Shown: positions 1 to 5,721 of the stretch, piece by piece
Numbering within the stretch: position 1 is the stretch's first letter
Layout of the letters: each line of letters opens with the position of its first letter
Origin: Thermoplasmata archaeon
Lineage (GTDB): Archaea > Thermoplasmatota > B47-G6 > B47-G6B > 47-G6
Assembly: GCA_003663565.1 (NCBI GenBank)
Contig: QMTT01000011.1
Location: forward strand, 1-9,325
Length of the DNA stretch: 9,325 nt
Direction of reading: 5' to 3'
The notes under the pieces: generated by a model
Told to the model about the DNA's origin: nothing
Databases searched by the model: none
Seen by the model: the letters and a program-made list of their open reading frames with translations, nothing else
Made by a program: the position numbers and the translations under genes

Positions 1-89
1 GCTATAATGTACTCCTCTGGGTCTATTAGACTGACGTCAGAGTACATGATGGATCTTATAACTTCACTCTCGTTGGGATCAGATTGCAT
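1..89 (-). CDS. 5' end of an unrecognised gene, cut by the left window edge
   Basis: An open frame starts with ATG at 89-87 and runs off the window. It gives 29 residues beginning MQSDPNESEVIRS and continuing through an acidic stretch with DPEEY. A GGTGAT ribosome binding site lies at 95-100, five bases before the ATG, and a TATA-like box lies near 124-133, so the start is well supported although the protein is not recognised. The upstream region carries one of three copies of the AACATGTT palindrome (139-152), which groups this gene with the ComB-like gene and the TIM-barrel/Tm-1-like operon. No stop codon is seen in the frame. Too little is visible to assign a family or function. Confidence 0.6.
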   Translation of the reverse strand, partial: MQSDPNESEVIRSIMYSDVSLIDPEEYII

Positions 90-123
90 TCTCTATCACC
101 AAAAATGGGTAAGTCACAGTGGA

Positions 124-133
124 GTATATCTAA
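124..133 (-). promoter_or_regulatory. Candidate TATA box of the left-edge gene
   Basis: On the minus strand the sequence TTAGATATAC lies about 40 bases before the ATG at 89. Archaeal transcription usually starts about 25 bases past the TATA box, which would give a leader of some 10-15 bases containing the GGTGAT site. The palindrome at 139-152 lies directly upstream of it. Assigned by position and composition only. Confidence 0.4.
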
Positions 134-138
134 TTGCT

Positions 139-154
139 CCCAAACATGTTAGAC
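139..154 (-). promoter_or_regulatory. Putative operator, AACATGTT palindrome, copy 1
   Basis: The minus strand reads GTCTAACATGTTTGGG, with the 8-base palindrome AACATGTT centred at 146.5. It is an imperfect version of the 14-base palindrome at 3108-3121 and shares the trailing GGG found at all three copies. The centre is about 57 bases upstream of the ATG at 89 and about 18 bases upstream of the likely TATA box. This is where archaeal activators that help recruit TBP/TFB often bind, but a repressor is not excluded. Confidence 0.5.
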
Positions 155-184
155 ATAAAGGAGAAAGAGAATAAAGAGGCGGAT
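155..184 (-). terminator. Pyrimidine-rich tract after the DUF1097-like gene
   Basis: Just past the TAA of the DUF1097-like gene the minus strand is rich in T and C (CTCTTTATTCTCTTTCTCC). Archaeal RNA polymerase can terminate on U-rich tracts without a hairpin. The T runs are short (three at most), so this is a weak candidate for the end of the three-gene transcript. Confidence 0.25.
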
Positions 185-742
185 TTACTCCTTCACTGGC
201 CTCGGGAACGTTATTGCTATGTTAAACCATCCAAGGAATCCTCCAAATATCCCCGCAAGTGATGCCCATACAAACAGTATCCACGCATCAACAACAGGGT
301 TCCCAACTATAGGACCCTGACCTGCTCCTATATTTGCGCCATTCGCATACAGACCAAAGTAGAGTGCAAGATACATTGATAGCCCGTTAAAGTATGGAAG
401 GCTACCCTTTTGGAACATGGGATGGAATCTCATCACGAAGGCTGCTACTGCAACCCACACAAATATCCACACAGCTACAGTAGTGAGTGTTCCACCTATT
501 GGAACAAGGGCCACGAAGGTTGCAAACATTGCCATCCAGAACGCTCCAAGTGGGAACAGTATCCATATGTACTTCAATGCCTCAGGCTTTGCCCCCAGAG
601 CAAAGTACTCAGCCCATGCGATGAACGATGCCCATAAGGCTAAGTTATACTTCCCAAGAAGCGTTCCAAATGGAAGGGAAAAGAGCACTGTTATGGCAAT
701 AGCAAGCCATAACGGTATTGTCTCCTTTGTCTTTGTGCTCAT
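185..742 (-). CDS. DUF1097-like membrane protein, possible transporter
   Basis: This is a protein of 185 residues, mostly hydrophobic, with about six predicted membrane helices near residues 12-30, 33-50, 58-79, 82-105, 116-136 and 151-175. The short loops are rich in glycine, and the pattern with FIAWAEYFALG in the second helix resembles the DUF1097 (YcdZ-type) inner membrane family, which is of similar length. The family has no firmly established function that I know of. The start is well set: ATG at 742-740 is preceded at six bases by the strong site AGGGAGGT (749-756). It follows the Tm-1-like gene by only 14 bases, so it is the last gene of that operon. A role in moving the substrate or product of the two soluble proteins across the membrane is inferred from context only. 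Confidence 0.7.
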   Translation of the reverse strand: MSTKTKETIPLWLAIAITVLFSLPFGTLLGKYNLALWASFIAWAEYFALGAKPEALKYIWILFPLGAFWMAMFATFVALVPIGGTLTTVAVWIFVWVAVAAFVMRFHPMFQKGSLPYFNGLSMYLALYFGLYANGANIGAGQGPIVGNPVVDAWILFVWASLAGIFGGFLGWFNIAITFPRPVKE

Positions 743-756
743 TCAAATACCTCCCT

Positions 757-2166
757 TTAAGGCGGCTTTAGCTTCATCCTCTCAAACTCATCAAGAGTAA
801 TTGTCCAGGGCTCCGTAAAGTAGGCCCCCTTCTTCCACTTTCCTGAGAGCATGTCGTCAAGGATTCTTGCGATTAGCATCGCGAAGTCCCTCTCGTTTAT
901 ATGCTTGTCACAGATTATTACGTCTAGGTTCTCCTTGTCCCTGTCTATGTGCTTTAGAAGTTCCTCAACAAATGCCACTTCTCTTAAGCCCCACTCGGGC
1001 TTTTCAGGGTGTGATGCCCAGAACGGTCCAGGACCTGGCCCTGCCCATCCAAGCTCCAAAGAGGGCTCTCTTATGTCATACGCGCTCCACCCACGCATGG
1101 GCACCACAAGGGCACTCGGACCCTTTGCCTTGTTGAGCCTCTTCGCCATTTCCTGAGCCAACCTTCTTGCCTCTTCGGGGAGAGTGCCAATGACCGTAAC
1201 CATTGGATTATGAACGTAAATCTTCCTTCCGGGAAGTCCCTCTGCTTCCTCTTCCTCAAATTCTCTACCTGTAACTAAGGATTTCTTGCCCTTAACGGTC
1301 TCCCTTGGACCGAAGTTTATCATGTCAGCCCCTCCAGTTGAAACTACCTGCGGTATCCCCTTCTCTCCAGCAGCAGTGAGTCTCTCTGGACCTGCGCTCA
1401 GAATCCCACCACAGATCATATCTGTGAGCTCATGTGTTGTTATGTCAGCCATGCCAACGATATATCCATCCCTTATGAGCTCCTCAAGTGATCTTCCTCC
1501 AGTACCCACAGCGTGCATTATCATTGAGTCGTATCCCTTCTTCTCAAAGTACTCTGAAACAGCCTTCACACACGGTGTCGTAGTCCCGAACATTGTGTAC
1601 CCGATTAGGGGCTTCTCCTCTATGTCAGGCTTTGGAGCCTTTGCCGCTCCCACTACGGCCCCTGCAGCTGCGCTTAGTATTTTAGCTGTGACGACGTTTA
1701 TCCCCTTTTCAGCTAGGGGATACCACATCGCTATGTCCTTTATATCGACATATGGTCTCACATCTCCCGAAGCCATCGTGGAGAGCATTATCTTTGCAAT
1801 TCCATAGGGCAGTGACCTCATGATCCTCGTCTCTATTGACGTTCCTAAAGATCCTCCGAAGGCTATTACTCCCTTTATCCTTCCTTCCTCGTAAAGTCTT
1901 CTCGCAATCTTTGACCCTCCTACCACTATGTACTCCGCGGCCTTCTCCCTTGTCATCTTTCCAAGGTCATCAGCTGATATTCCTGCCTCCTTTGCCACCT
2001 CCTCTATCGAGATGTCAGCCCATCCACAGGGCTTCCCAGAGACCGTGAGCTCCATGAATATGGGATCTCCTCCTGCCTTTCGTACCTGCTCGACTATAAA
2101 CTTCAGCTCGGGTCCTTTTGTGTCAGCAATTCCCATGACGAGAATTCCAGGTCTTTCATCACTCAT
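757..2166 (-). CDS. Tm-1-like / UPF0261 family protein, predicted nucleotide-binding
   Basis: This is a protein of 469 residues matching the UPF0261 (Tm-1-like ATP-binding) family across its length. The N-terminal half has GIADTKGPELKF (12-23) and the glycine-rich segment IAFGGSLGTS (101-110). The second half has TMFGTTTPCV (191-200), GTGGRSLEELI (221-231), the THELTDMICGGILSAGPERL region (244-263), HNPMVTV (319-325) and VPMRGWSAYD (355-364). About 25 residues after the conserved INERDFA region extend the C-terminus. In tomato, the N-terminal part of Tm-1 is this family and inhibits replication of tomato mosaic virus; the role in microbes is unknown. A GGTG site at 2174-2177 precedes the ATG. 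It lies 35 bases after the TIM-barrel gene, and that TIM-barrel family corresponds to the C-terminal part of plant Tm-1. A joint enzymatic function is therefore likely, but the substrate cannot be named. Confidence 0.9.
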   Translation of the reverse strand: MSDERPGILVMGIADTKGPELKFIVEQVRKAGGDPIFMELTVSGKPCGWADISIEEVAKEAGISADDLGKMTREKAAEYIVVGGSKIARRLYEEGRIKGVIAFGGSLGTSIETRIMRSLPYGIAKIMLSTMASGDVRPYVDIKDIAMWYPLAEKGINVVTAKILSAAAGAVVGAAKAPKPDIEEKPLIGYTMFGTTTPCVKAVSEYFEKKGYDSMIMHAVGTGGRSLEELIRDGYIVGMADITTHELTDMICGGILSAGPERLTAAGEKGIPQVVSTGGADMINFGPRETVKGKKSLVTGREFEEEEAEGLPGRKIYVHNPMVTVIGTLPEEARRLAQEMAKRLNKAKGPSALVVPMRGWSAYDIREPSLELGWAGPGPGPFWASHPEKPEWGLREVAFVEELLKHIDRDKENLDVIICDKHINERDFAMLIARILDDMLSGKWKKGAYFTEPWTITLDEFERMKLKPP

Positions 2167-2201
2167 CTAGGCGCACCACCAAAAAGATTGTTTAGAAAGG
2201 G

Positions 2202-3056
2202 TCAAGGTCTTATCTTTATTGACTTAAAGGCCCTAACTTGGTCTGCTATGGCTTTTTCCGTAGGTATCCTCTCGAACGTTGATGCTCCATAGAATCCATG
2301 TATCCCTGTTGTGTGCTCCACGATGTACCTGAAGTCATCCACATCTGCAATGGGACCACCGTGCACGAGGACTATAATATCCGGGTTTACGCTCTTTGCA
2401 GCATCTGCTATTGCTTGGCATCTCTTTGCAGCCTCCTCTAACGAGAGCGTTGTTCTAGCTCCTATGAGACCCTTTGCAGTAAGTCCCATGTGGGCTACTA
2501 TTATATCAGCGCCTGCCTTTGCCATTGCCACTGCGTCCTCCTCATCAAAGCAGTAAGGTGTCGTTAGGAGGTCTAGCTCGTGTGCCATGCGTATCATCTC
2601 TACTTCCTTGTCATATCCCATACCCGTTTCCTCTAAGTTCCTCCTAAACAGAGAGTCCTTGTCTATTAACCCAACTGTTGGGAAGTTCTGAACTCCTGAG
2701 AAGCCCATTTCCTTGAGCTGCTTTAAGAACTGTACCATCCTCTCTCCTTGATACAGAGGGTGCGTGCCACAAACGCCTGCGAGAACTGGTGTCTTTTTAA
2801 CTATGCTGAGAACCTCTGGAGCAAGTTGGAGCAGAATCTCATGAGAATCTCCATATGGCATAAGGCCTGCTAGGGATCCAAATCCTGCCATCCTGTACCT
2901 TCCTGAGTTATATATTATTATTAGGTCAATGCCTCCTGCCTCTTCTGCCTTTGCTGAGAGACCAACACCAGCTCCAGCACCTAGAATAGGCTCTTTGTTT
3001 TCGATCTTCTGCCTAAGCCTCTCAAGAATTTCTTTTCTCGGAATCAGACCAACCAT
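2202..3056 (-). CDS. TIM-barrel protein of the 'phosphoenolpyruvate hydrolase' family (PF09370)
   Basis: The start is placed at ATG 3056-3054, giving 284 residues, because GGTGAT (3061-3066) lies four bases before it. An upstream in-frame TTG at 3068 would put the start on the ribosome binding site itself. Family landmarks are [17 protein letters not shown] (26-42), [12 protein letters not shown] (47-58), the [10 protein letters not shown] segment (64-73), AGVCGTHP (93-100), [12 protein letters not shown] (121-132), [13 protein letters not shown] (230-242) and [15 protein letters not shown] (253-267). This is the family annotated as PEP hydrolase or TIM-barrel signal transduction protein; biochemical support is thin and no substrate can be read from the sequence. 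It is the first gene of an operon with the Tm-1-like and DUF1097-like genes. A palindromic operator (3108-3121) lies about 58 bases upstream of its start. Confidence 0.88.
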   Translation of the reverse strand: MVGLIPRKEILERLRQKIENKEPILGAGAGVGLSAKAEEAGGIDLIIIYNSGRYRMAGFGSLAGLMPYGDSHEILLQLAPEVLSIVKKTPVLAGVCGTHPLYQGERMVQFLKQLKEMGFSGVQNFPTVGLIDKDSLFRRNLEETGMGYDKEVEMIRMAHELDLLTTPYCFDEEDAVAMAKAGADIIVAHMGLTAKGLIGARTTLSLEEAAKRCQAIADAAKSVNPDIIVLVHGGPIADVDDFRYIVEHTTGIHGFYGASTFERIPTEKAIADQVRAFKSIKIRP

Positions 3057-3086
3057 ACAAATCACCAAATAGGGAAAGATTCTCGT

Positions 3087-3100
3087 TAAAAGTACTTTTA
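3087..3100. promoter_or_regulatory. Second perfect palindrome in the TIM-barrel operon promoter
   Basis: TAAAAGTACTTTTA is a perfect 14-base palindrome centred at 3093.5, between the AACATGTT operator and the ribosome binding site of the TIM-barrel gene. It covers the position expected for the TATA box. It may be a second operator or simply an AT-rich promoter element that happens to be symmetric. It is not repeated at the other two promoters that carry the AACATGTT motif. Confidence 0.3.
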
Positions 3101-3107
3101 GTTTAGC

Positions 3108-3121
3108 CCTAACATGTTAGG
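3108..3121 (-). promoter_or_regulatory. Putative operator, CCTAACATGTTAGG perfect palindrome, copy 2
   Basis: This is a perfect 14-base inverted repeat centred at 3114.5 and followed by a further G on the minus strand. It is the most symmetric of three related sites (139-154, 3108-3121, 3925-3940). It lies in the 93-base gap between the ComB-like stop and the TIM-barrel start, about 58 bases before that start. The symmetry suggests a dimeric DNA-binding protein. Confidence 0.6.
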
Positions 3122-3149
3122 AATTATACCATGCCATGACAGATCAAAA

Positions 3150-3887
3150 TTAGACTCTTAACCCAACTATTTTTCCATTGACGACCACTGGAACTATAGA
3201 CGATGTGTTTATCTTTATAGACTCTGGAATATCATATTCCTCTCCTATTTCAATGATCCTTATCGCACTTTTACCTCTAAGAACTATATCTAAGAGTTTA
3301 TCTTTCGAGGCCTTGAATGCTAAGTGTGCTGCTAGTGCTTGATCATCTAACACTAATCTAGAACCGATTATAGACCGCATCTCTTCAATTATAGCGCCAG
3401 CAGCAAGAAAGTCTTCTATTGTAAAGTACATGCCTTTATATCCAGCACAGAGAATTCCAAGAGGGTCATTTTCCCTACTGACATATCTGGCAACAGCTCG
3501 TGCATTCAGAAATGTCCCTATGATTATCACTTCAAACCCAAGCTCTAAAGCCTTTTTTATCATCTTAGTACCAGCAGATGTCCTTATTATGATCGCATCG
3601 CATTTTTTTGCTTTCAATATCTCTTTAATTTTTGTTGGACTGTTTCCAACATCTGCATCTGGCACTTTTACACCATCTATTTCTGCAGAGAAGATGACAT
3701 TAGGATTCTTTCTCTTAAGACACCTTCCTGCATCCACACTCTCTACAGGTATTACGCTCTTGATTCCATGCTCAAATGCTGTCACAATTGTCGCCGAACA
3801 CCTCAGGGCATCTATAATGACTACTCGTTTTGAAAGCGTTCTGAGTTCTTCAAGACCACTGCTAAACCATGCCAAGTAGATTCTCAT
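3150..3887 (-). CDS. comB: ComB family protein, 2-phosphosulfolactate phosphatase-like
   Basis: This 245-residue protein has the ordered motifs of the ComB family (PF04029): VVIIDALRCSATIVTAFEHG (22-41), AEIDGVKVPDADVGNSP (68-84), IIRTSAGTKMI (100-110), GILCAGYKG (144-152), FTIEDFLAAGAII (155-167) and DDQALAAH (181-188). A C-terminal segment holds the IxEIGxxxDIP pattern (212-221) and a VPVVVNGKI strand. The founding member removes phosphate from (R)-2-phospho-3-sulfolactate in methanogen coenzyme M synthesis. No ComA or other coenzyme M gene is visible here, so the substrate may be another phospho-acid. ATG at 3887 is preceded by AGGA (3895-3898). The gene follows the Bat-like regulator by 39 bases and has its own copy of the AACATGTT operator upstream. 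Family assignment is firm; the reaction in this organism is not. Confidence 0.85.
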   Translation of the reverse strand: MRIYLAWFSSGLEELRTLSKRVVIIDALRCSATIVTAFEHGIKSVIPVESVDAGRCLKRKNPNVIFSAEIDGVKVPDADVGNSPTKIKEILKAKKCDAIIIRTSAGTKMIKKALELGFEVIIIGTFLNARAVARYVSRENDPLGILCAGYKGMYFTIEDFLAAGAIIEEMRSIIGSRLVLDDQALAAHLAFKASKDKLLDIVLRGKSAIRIIEIGEEYDIPESIKINTSSIVPVVVNGKIVGLRV

Positions 3888-3908
3888 AGTAAAGTCCTAG
3901 TCCATATG

Positions 3909-3924
3909 CTCTTAAGAGTATTTT
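3909..3924 (-). promoter_or_regulatory. Candidate promoter of the comB-like gene
   Basis: On the minus strand an AAAATACTC segment (3916-3924) runs into the palindrome CTCTTAAGAG (3909-3918). It begins directly after the TTAGGG of operator copy 3 and lies about 30 bases before the ATG at 3887. It is the only AT-rich element at TATA distance. It is not a canonical TATA box, and read-through from the regulator gene is equally possible. Confidence 0.3.
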
Positions 3925-3940
3925 CCCTAACATGTTTGAT
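3925..3940 (-). promoter_or_regulatory. Putative operator, AACATGTT palindrome, copy 3
   Basis: The minus strand reads ATCAAACATGTTAGGG, centred at 3932.5 and about 45 bases upstream of the comB-like ATG. It overlaps the stop codon of the regulator gene (TAG at 3929-3927), so part of it is also coding. The core and the trailing GGG match the copies at 139-154 and 3108-3121. Confidence 0.5.
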
Positions 3941-4676
3941 TTCTCTCTAAGCATGAGCCAAGTAGTTTGTCAAGAATTTTCTTCTCAGCTTTTCTCAAAT
4001 GTTCAATAAATGTTGCCTTAGATACCCCAAGAACTCTTGATATTATTTCTGAATTTGCCTTTCTTGGCCATTCAAAGTATCCCATATTATACGCCGTGAA
4101 GAGTGCCTCCTTCTCAGAAAGAGTAAGTGACGATAGTATATCAAGAACCTCTGCGGAGCAGTTCTGATATTCCTTTCCACCAGTATGTCCTCCTCTTAAG
4201 ATGCGCACTTTTGTGGGGGTTGGAGATACTTTCTCTATATTCTCCTTAGCCTTAAACAATGACTTCTCACTTTTAGCAAGGACATTAAAATACTTAACTC
4301 CTCGAACTACGTATAGTGGCTCTAATACTATAACTCCTTCCTTGATGAACGATTTTAGGGTCCCATAGCTTTTACGAGCTATGTATAAGAACTTTTCTTT
4401 CTGATATGATACTACCTCATAGAACTCTAAATCCTTGTGAGACTCCACGATTTCACATATTTCCCTTAGTGTACTCTTATAACTTCTTTTTCCATAGATA
4501 CGTGGCATGGACATCATGAAATATGTTGTATTTTCTGTTGGAATCATCACAGGAATTAGCACATCTATCCCAAGCCATTTTGACACGTTGTAGACAACAT
4601 CTCCATAGTGAACAACAGCTACAATAAACCTCCTATACTTTCTACTATTATTCTCATGTCTCTTATAAACTACCAT
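3927..4676 (-). CDS. Bat-like transcriptional regulator with C-terminal HTH_10 domain
   Basis: The start is placed at ATG 4676-4674 (249 residues); an in-frame GTG at 4685 coincides with the likely ribosome binding site GTGGT. The last 60 residues fit the bacterio-opsin activator HTH (HTH_10). They run LTLSEKEALFTAYNMGYFEWPRKANSEIISRVLGVSKATFIEHLRKAEKKIL, positions 187-238 counted from the GTG, with the signature GYFEWPR and a helix-turn-helix around ISRVLGVSKATFIEHLRKAE. The N-terminal 160 residues are soluble, basic and not recognised; in this family they usually sense a ligand or partner. Two cysteines lie near the C-terminus (CLERNQTC). The comB-like gene starts 39 bases downstream, and the AACATGTT palindrome at its end recurs at two other nearby promoters, so it is a plausible local regulator. 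That link is inference. Confidence 0.85.
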   Translation of the reverse strand: MVVYKRHENNSRKYRRFIVAVVHYGDVVYNVSKWLGIDVLIPVMIPTENTTYFMMSMPRIYGKRSYKSTLREICEIVESHKDLEFYEVVSYQKEKFLYIARKSYGTLKSFIKEGVIVLEPLYVVRGVKYFNVLAKSEKSLFKAKENIEKVSPTPTKVRILRGGHTGGKEYQNCSAEVLDILSSLTLSEKEALFTAYNMGYFEWPRKANSEIISRVLGVSKATFIEHLRKAEKKILDKLLGSCLERNQTC

Positions 4677-4710
4677 GACTACCACTTAATACAACAATAG
4701 TACGCTTCTT

Positions 4711-4720
4711 TAGTATATCT
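4711..4720 (-). promoter_or_regulatory. Candidate TATA box of the Bat-like regulator gene
   Basis: On the minus strand GAAAGATATACTA contains a TATA-like core (AGATATACTA, 4711-4720) with a purine-rich BRE-like stretch before it. It lies about 40 bases from the ATG at 4676, giving a predicted leader of roughly 15 bases. No AACATGTT palindrome is present here, so self-regulation through that motif is not indicated. Confidence 0.4.
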
Positions 4721-4860
4721 TTCAATAAATAATAGTATGCCTCCTTGTGTATACAATTTACTTTTCGGTAAAAATAATAAACCAAAAGAAAACCCAATGG
4801 AAAGTCATAGAGAACTAACCACTGCACAACTCTTGTTCATGCATATTTTTTAGGTGTTTG
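4721..4860. other. AT-rich intergenic stretch without a gene
   Basis: These 140 bases lie between the regulator promoter and the GC-rich hairpin. They are AT-rich, with no open frame longer than about ten codons preceded by a plausible ribosome binding site, and I see no repeat. If the hairpin marks the right end of a TnpB-type element read on the minus strand, the first 16-20 bases of this stretch (about 4845-4862) would correspond to flanking or guide sequence. Confidence 0.4.
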
Positions 4861-4867
4861 TGGCCTA

Positions 4868-4885
4868 CCCGCCCTAAAGGGCGGG
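4868..4885 (-). repeat. GC-rich hairpin resembling an IS200/IS605 (TnpB) element end
   Basis: CCCGCCC (4868-4874) and GGGCGGG (4879-4885) form a perfect seven-pair stem with a four-base loop. On the minus strand the context is CCCCGCCC TTTA GGGCGGG followed by TAGG. This closely resembles the palindromic hairpin at the right end of many archaeal IS200/IS605 elements and tnpB genes, recalled from general knowledge rather than from a search. On the plus strand it is followed by GTTTT, so it could also be read as a hairpin terminator, but no plus-strand gene precedes it. It stands out sharply from the AT-rich surroundings. Confidence 0.45.
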
Positions 4886-4889
4886 GTTT

Positions 4890-5114
4890 TGCAAGCAACG
4901 ATTTTTATAATCTACGCGAGAGTATCATCTTATAGGCAGAGGGATCGTGGAATCTCGAGAGACGATTGGACCACCTTCGCGATTATACAAAGGAGAACTT
5001 GTCAAGGACTTCGTCGATATCCCTTAGCCCTTATTGACTGTTCTGCCGTCATCGAGGCATGATCACCTAATAATCTATTTGTTGAAGGAATACCTAAGTG
5101 TTTTAAGGATTCTA
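4890..5114 (-). pseudogene. Possible TnpB/IS605 remnant or orphan omega-RNA-like segment
   Basis: This stretch has no intact gene. Read on the minus strand, one frame stays open from inside the iorB end to a stop near 4995 and includes the string LGIPSTNRLLGDHASMTAEQ. Another frame continues after that and ends at the hairpin. This could be the decayed C-terminal end of a TnpB-type protein, but no zinc-ribbon or RuvC motif is visible, so the protein evidence is weak. The DNA can fold: 4977-4986 pairs over ten bases with 4907-4911 plus 4915-4919, leaving a three-base bulge, and inside it ATCGT (4944-4948) pairs with ACGAT (4962-4966). A structured segment next to the end hairpin is what the 3' part of a TnpB guide RNA looks like. 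A TATA-like TTTTTATAA (4902-4910) could also start a plus-strand RNA. Alternative: an unrelated structured RNA. Confidence 0.3.
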
Positions 5115-5120
5115 ACGGGC

Positions 5121-5711
5121 CTAAGGTGCTTTTAATAAGTGAATAGCCCTTTTCATTCCAAGCTCAAATGAAAGTATGTTTTCATCAACAAACCTCTTAA
5201 GTCTTTTCTTTAGAATTCTAAGTATTAAATTCTTTGGAAAGATGTCTGAGAGGATAACTGATATGGCTCCTAGCATGTAAGTGTTCAAAGTTATCACTGG
5301 AAGTTTATTCTCTTTCAAGTCTCTTTCTGCAGGAAGGATATAATAGCCAGACTTAGAGAACATGTCTAGCAAGTCTTCTGGGTAACGTTCAATACCTATC
5401 GCATTTAGCACAGAGGGTATCCTATAATCTGCTATGAGTACTTTTGTTTCGTGGCCTATGTATTCGAGGAGGTTTAAGGTCTCTGCGAGTTCTAATGATA
5501 CAACAAGATCTGCGGAATATCTTGGAAATATAGGACTCTCTACGTCTCCAATCCTAAGAAATGCTCTTACACTACCCCCTCTTTGAGCAAGTCCTTTGTA
5601 TTTCATAACCTTTACATTGTATTCTTGCACTATTGCACATTCTGCGAGTAAATCTACTAGTGACATGACGCCTTGACCACCACTCCCGCCAACTATTATG
5701 TTGTACGTCAA
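5121..5711 (-). CDS. iorB: Indolepyruvate:ferredoxin oxidoreductase beta subunit
   Basis: This is the small subunit of the IorAB enzyme, which oxidises aryl pyruvates from aromatic amino acid transamination to aryl-acetyl-CoA using ferredoxin in the cytoplasm. It belongs to the pyruvate ferredoxin oxidoreductase gamma-type domain family. YNIIVGGSGGQGV near the N-terminus is the glycine-rich motif, and GLAQRGGSVRAFLRIGD (residues 40-56) is the usual second landmark. The start is uncertain. GTG at 5720 is possible (199 residues), but GAGGTGA (5717-5723) sits as a ribosome binding site five bases before TTG at 5711 (196 residues), which also fits the family N-terminus better. The site overlaps the iorA stop codon, so the two subunits are translationally coupled. 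Length is normal for the family. No T-rich terminator follows; the possible TnpB remnant begins right after the stop. Confidence 0.9.
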   Translation of the reverse strand: MTYNIIVGGSGGQGVMSLVDLLAECAIVQEYNVKVMKYKGLAQRGGSVRAFLRIGDVESPIFPRYSADLVVSLELAETLNLLEYIGHETKVLIADYRIPSVLNAIGIERYPEDLLDMFSKSGYYILPAERDLKENKLPVITLNTYMLGAISVILSDIFPKNLILRILKKRLKRFVDENILSFELGMKRAIHLLKAP

Positions 5712-5721
5712 GGATCTCACC

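Noticed and set aside
31..40. CTGACGTCAG palindrome
   Set aside because: Lies within the coding part of the left-edge gene and is not repeated; a ten-base palindrome is expected by chance now and then.
1286..1807. Plus-strand open frame of 173 codons opposite the Tm-1-like gene
   Set aside because: Antisense shadow of a well-supported conserved gene; the composition mirrors its codons and no promoter or binding site precedes it.
3430..3879. Plus-strand open frame of 149 codons opposite the comB-like gene
   Set aside because: Antisense shadow; the minus-strand frame carries all ComB family motifs.
4868..4890. Rho-independent type terminator on the plus strand (hairpin followed by GTTTT)
   Set aside because: No plus-strand gene precedes it, archaea do not generally rely on such hairpins, and the match to IS200/IS605 ends on the minus strand explains it better.
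5030..5075. Possible C/D box guide RNA on the minus strand (GTGATCA, CGATGA)
   Set aside because: The boxes deviate from consensus, no proper D box is found at the right distance, and no terminal stem is formed.
5357..5364. AACATGTC, close to the operator core
   Set aside because: Inside iorB coding sequence, lacks the full palindrome and the trailing GGG, so most likely chance.
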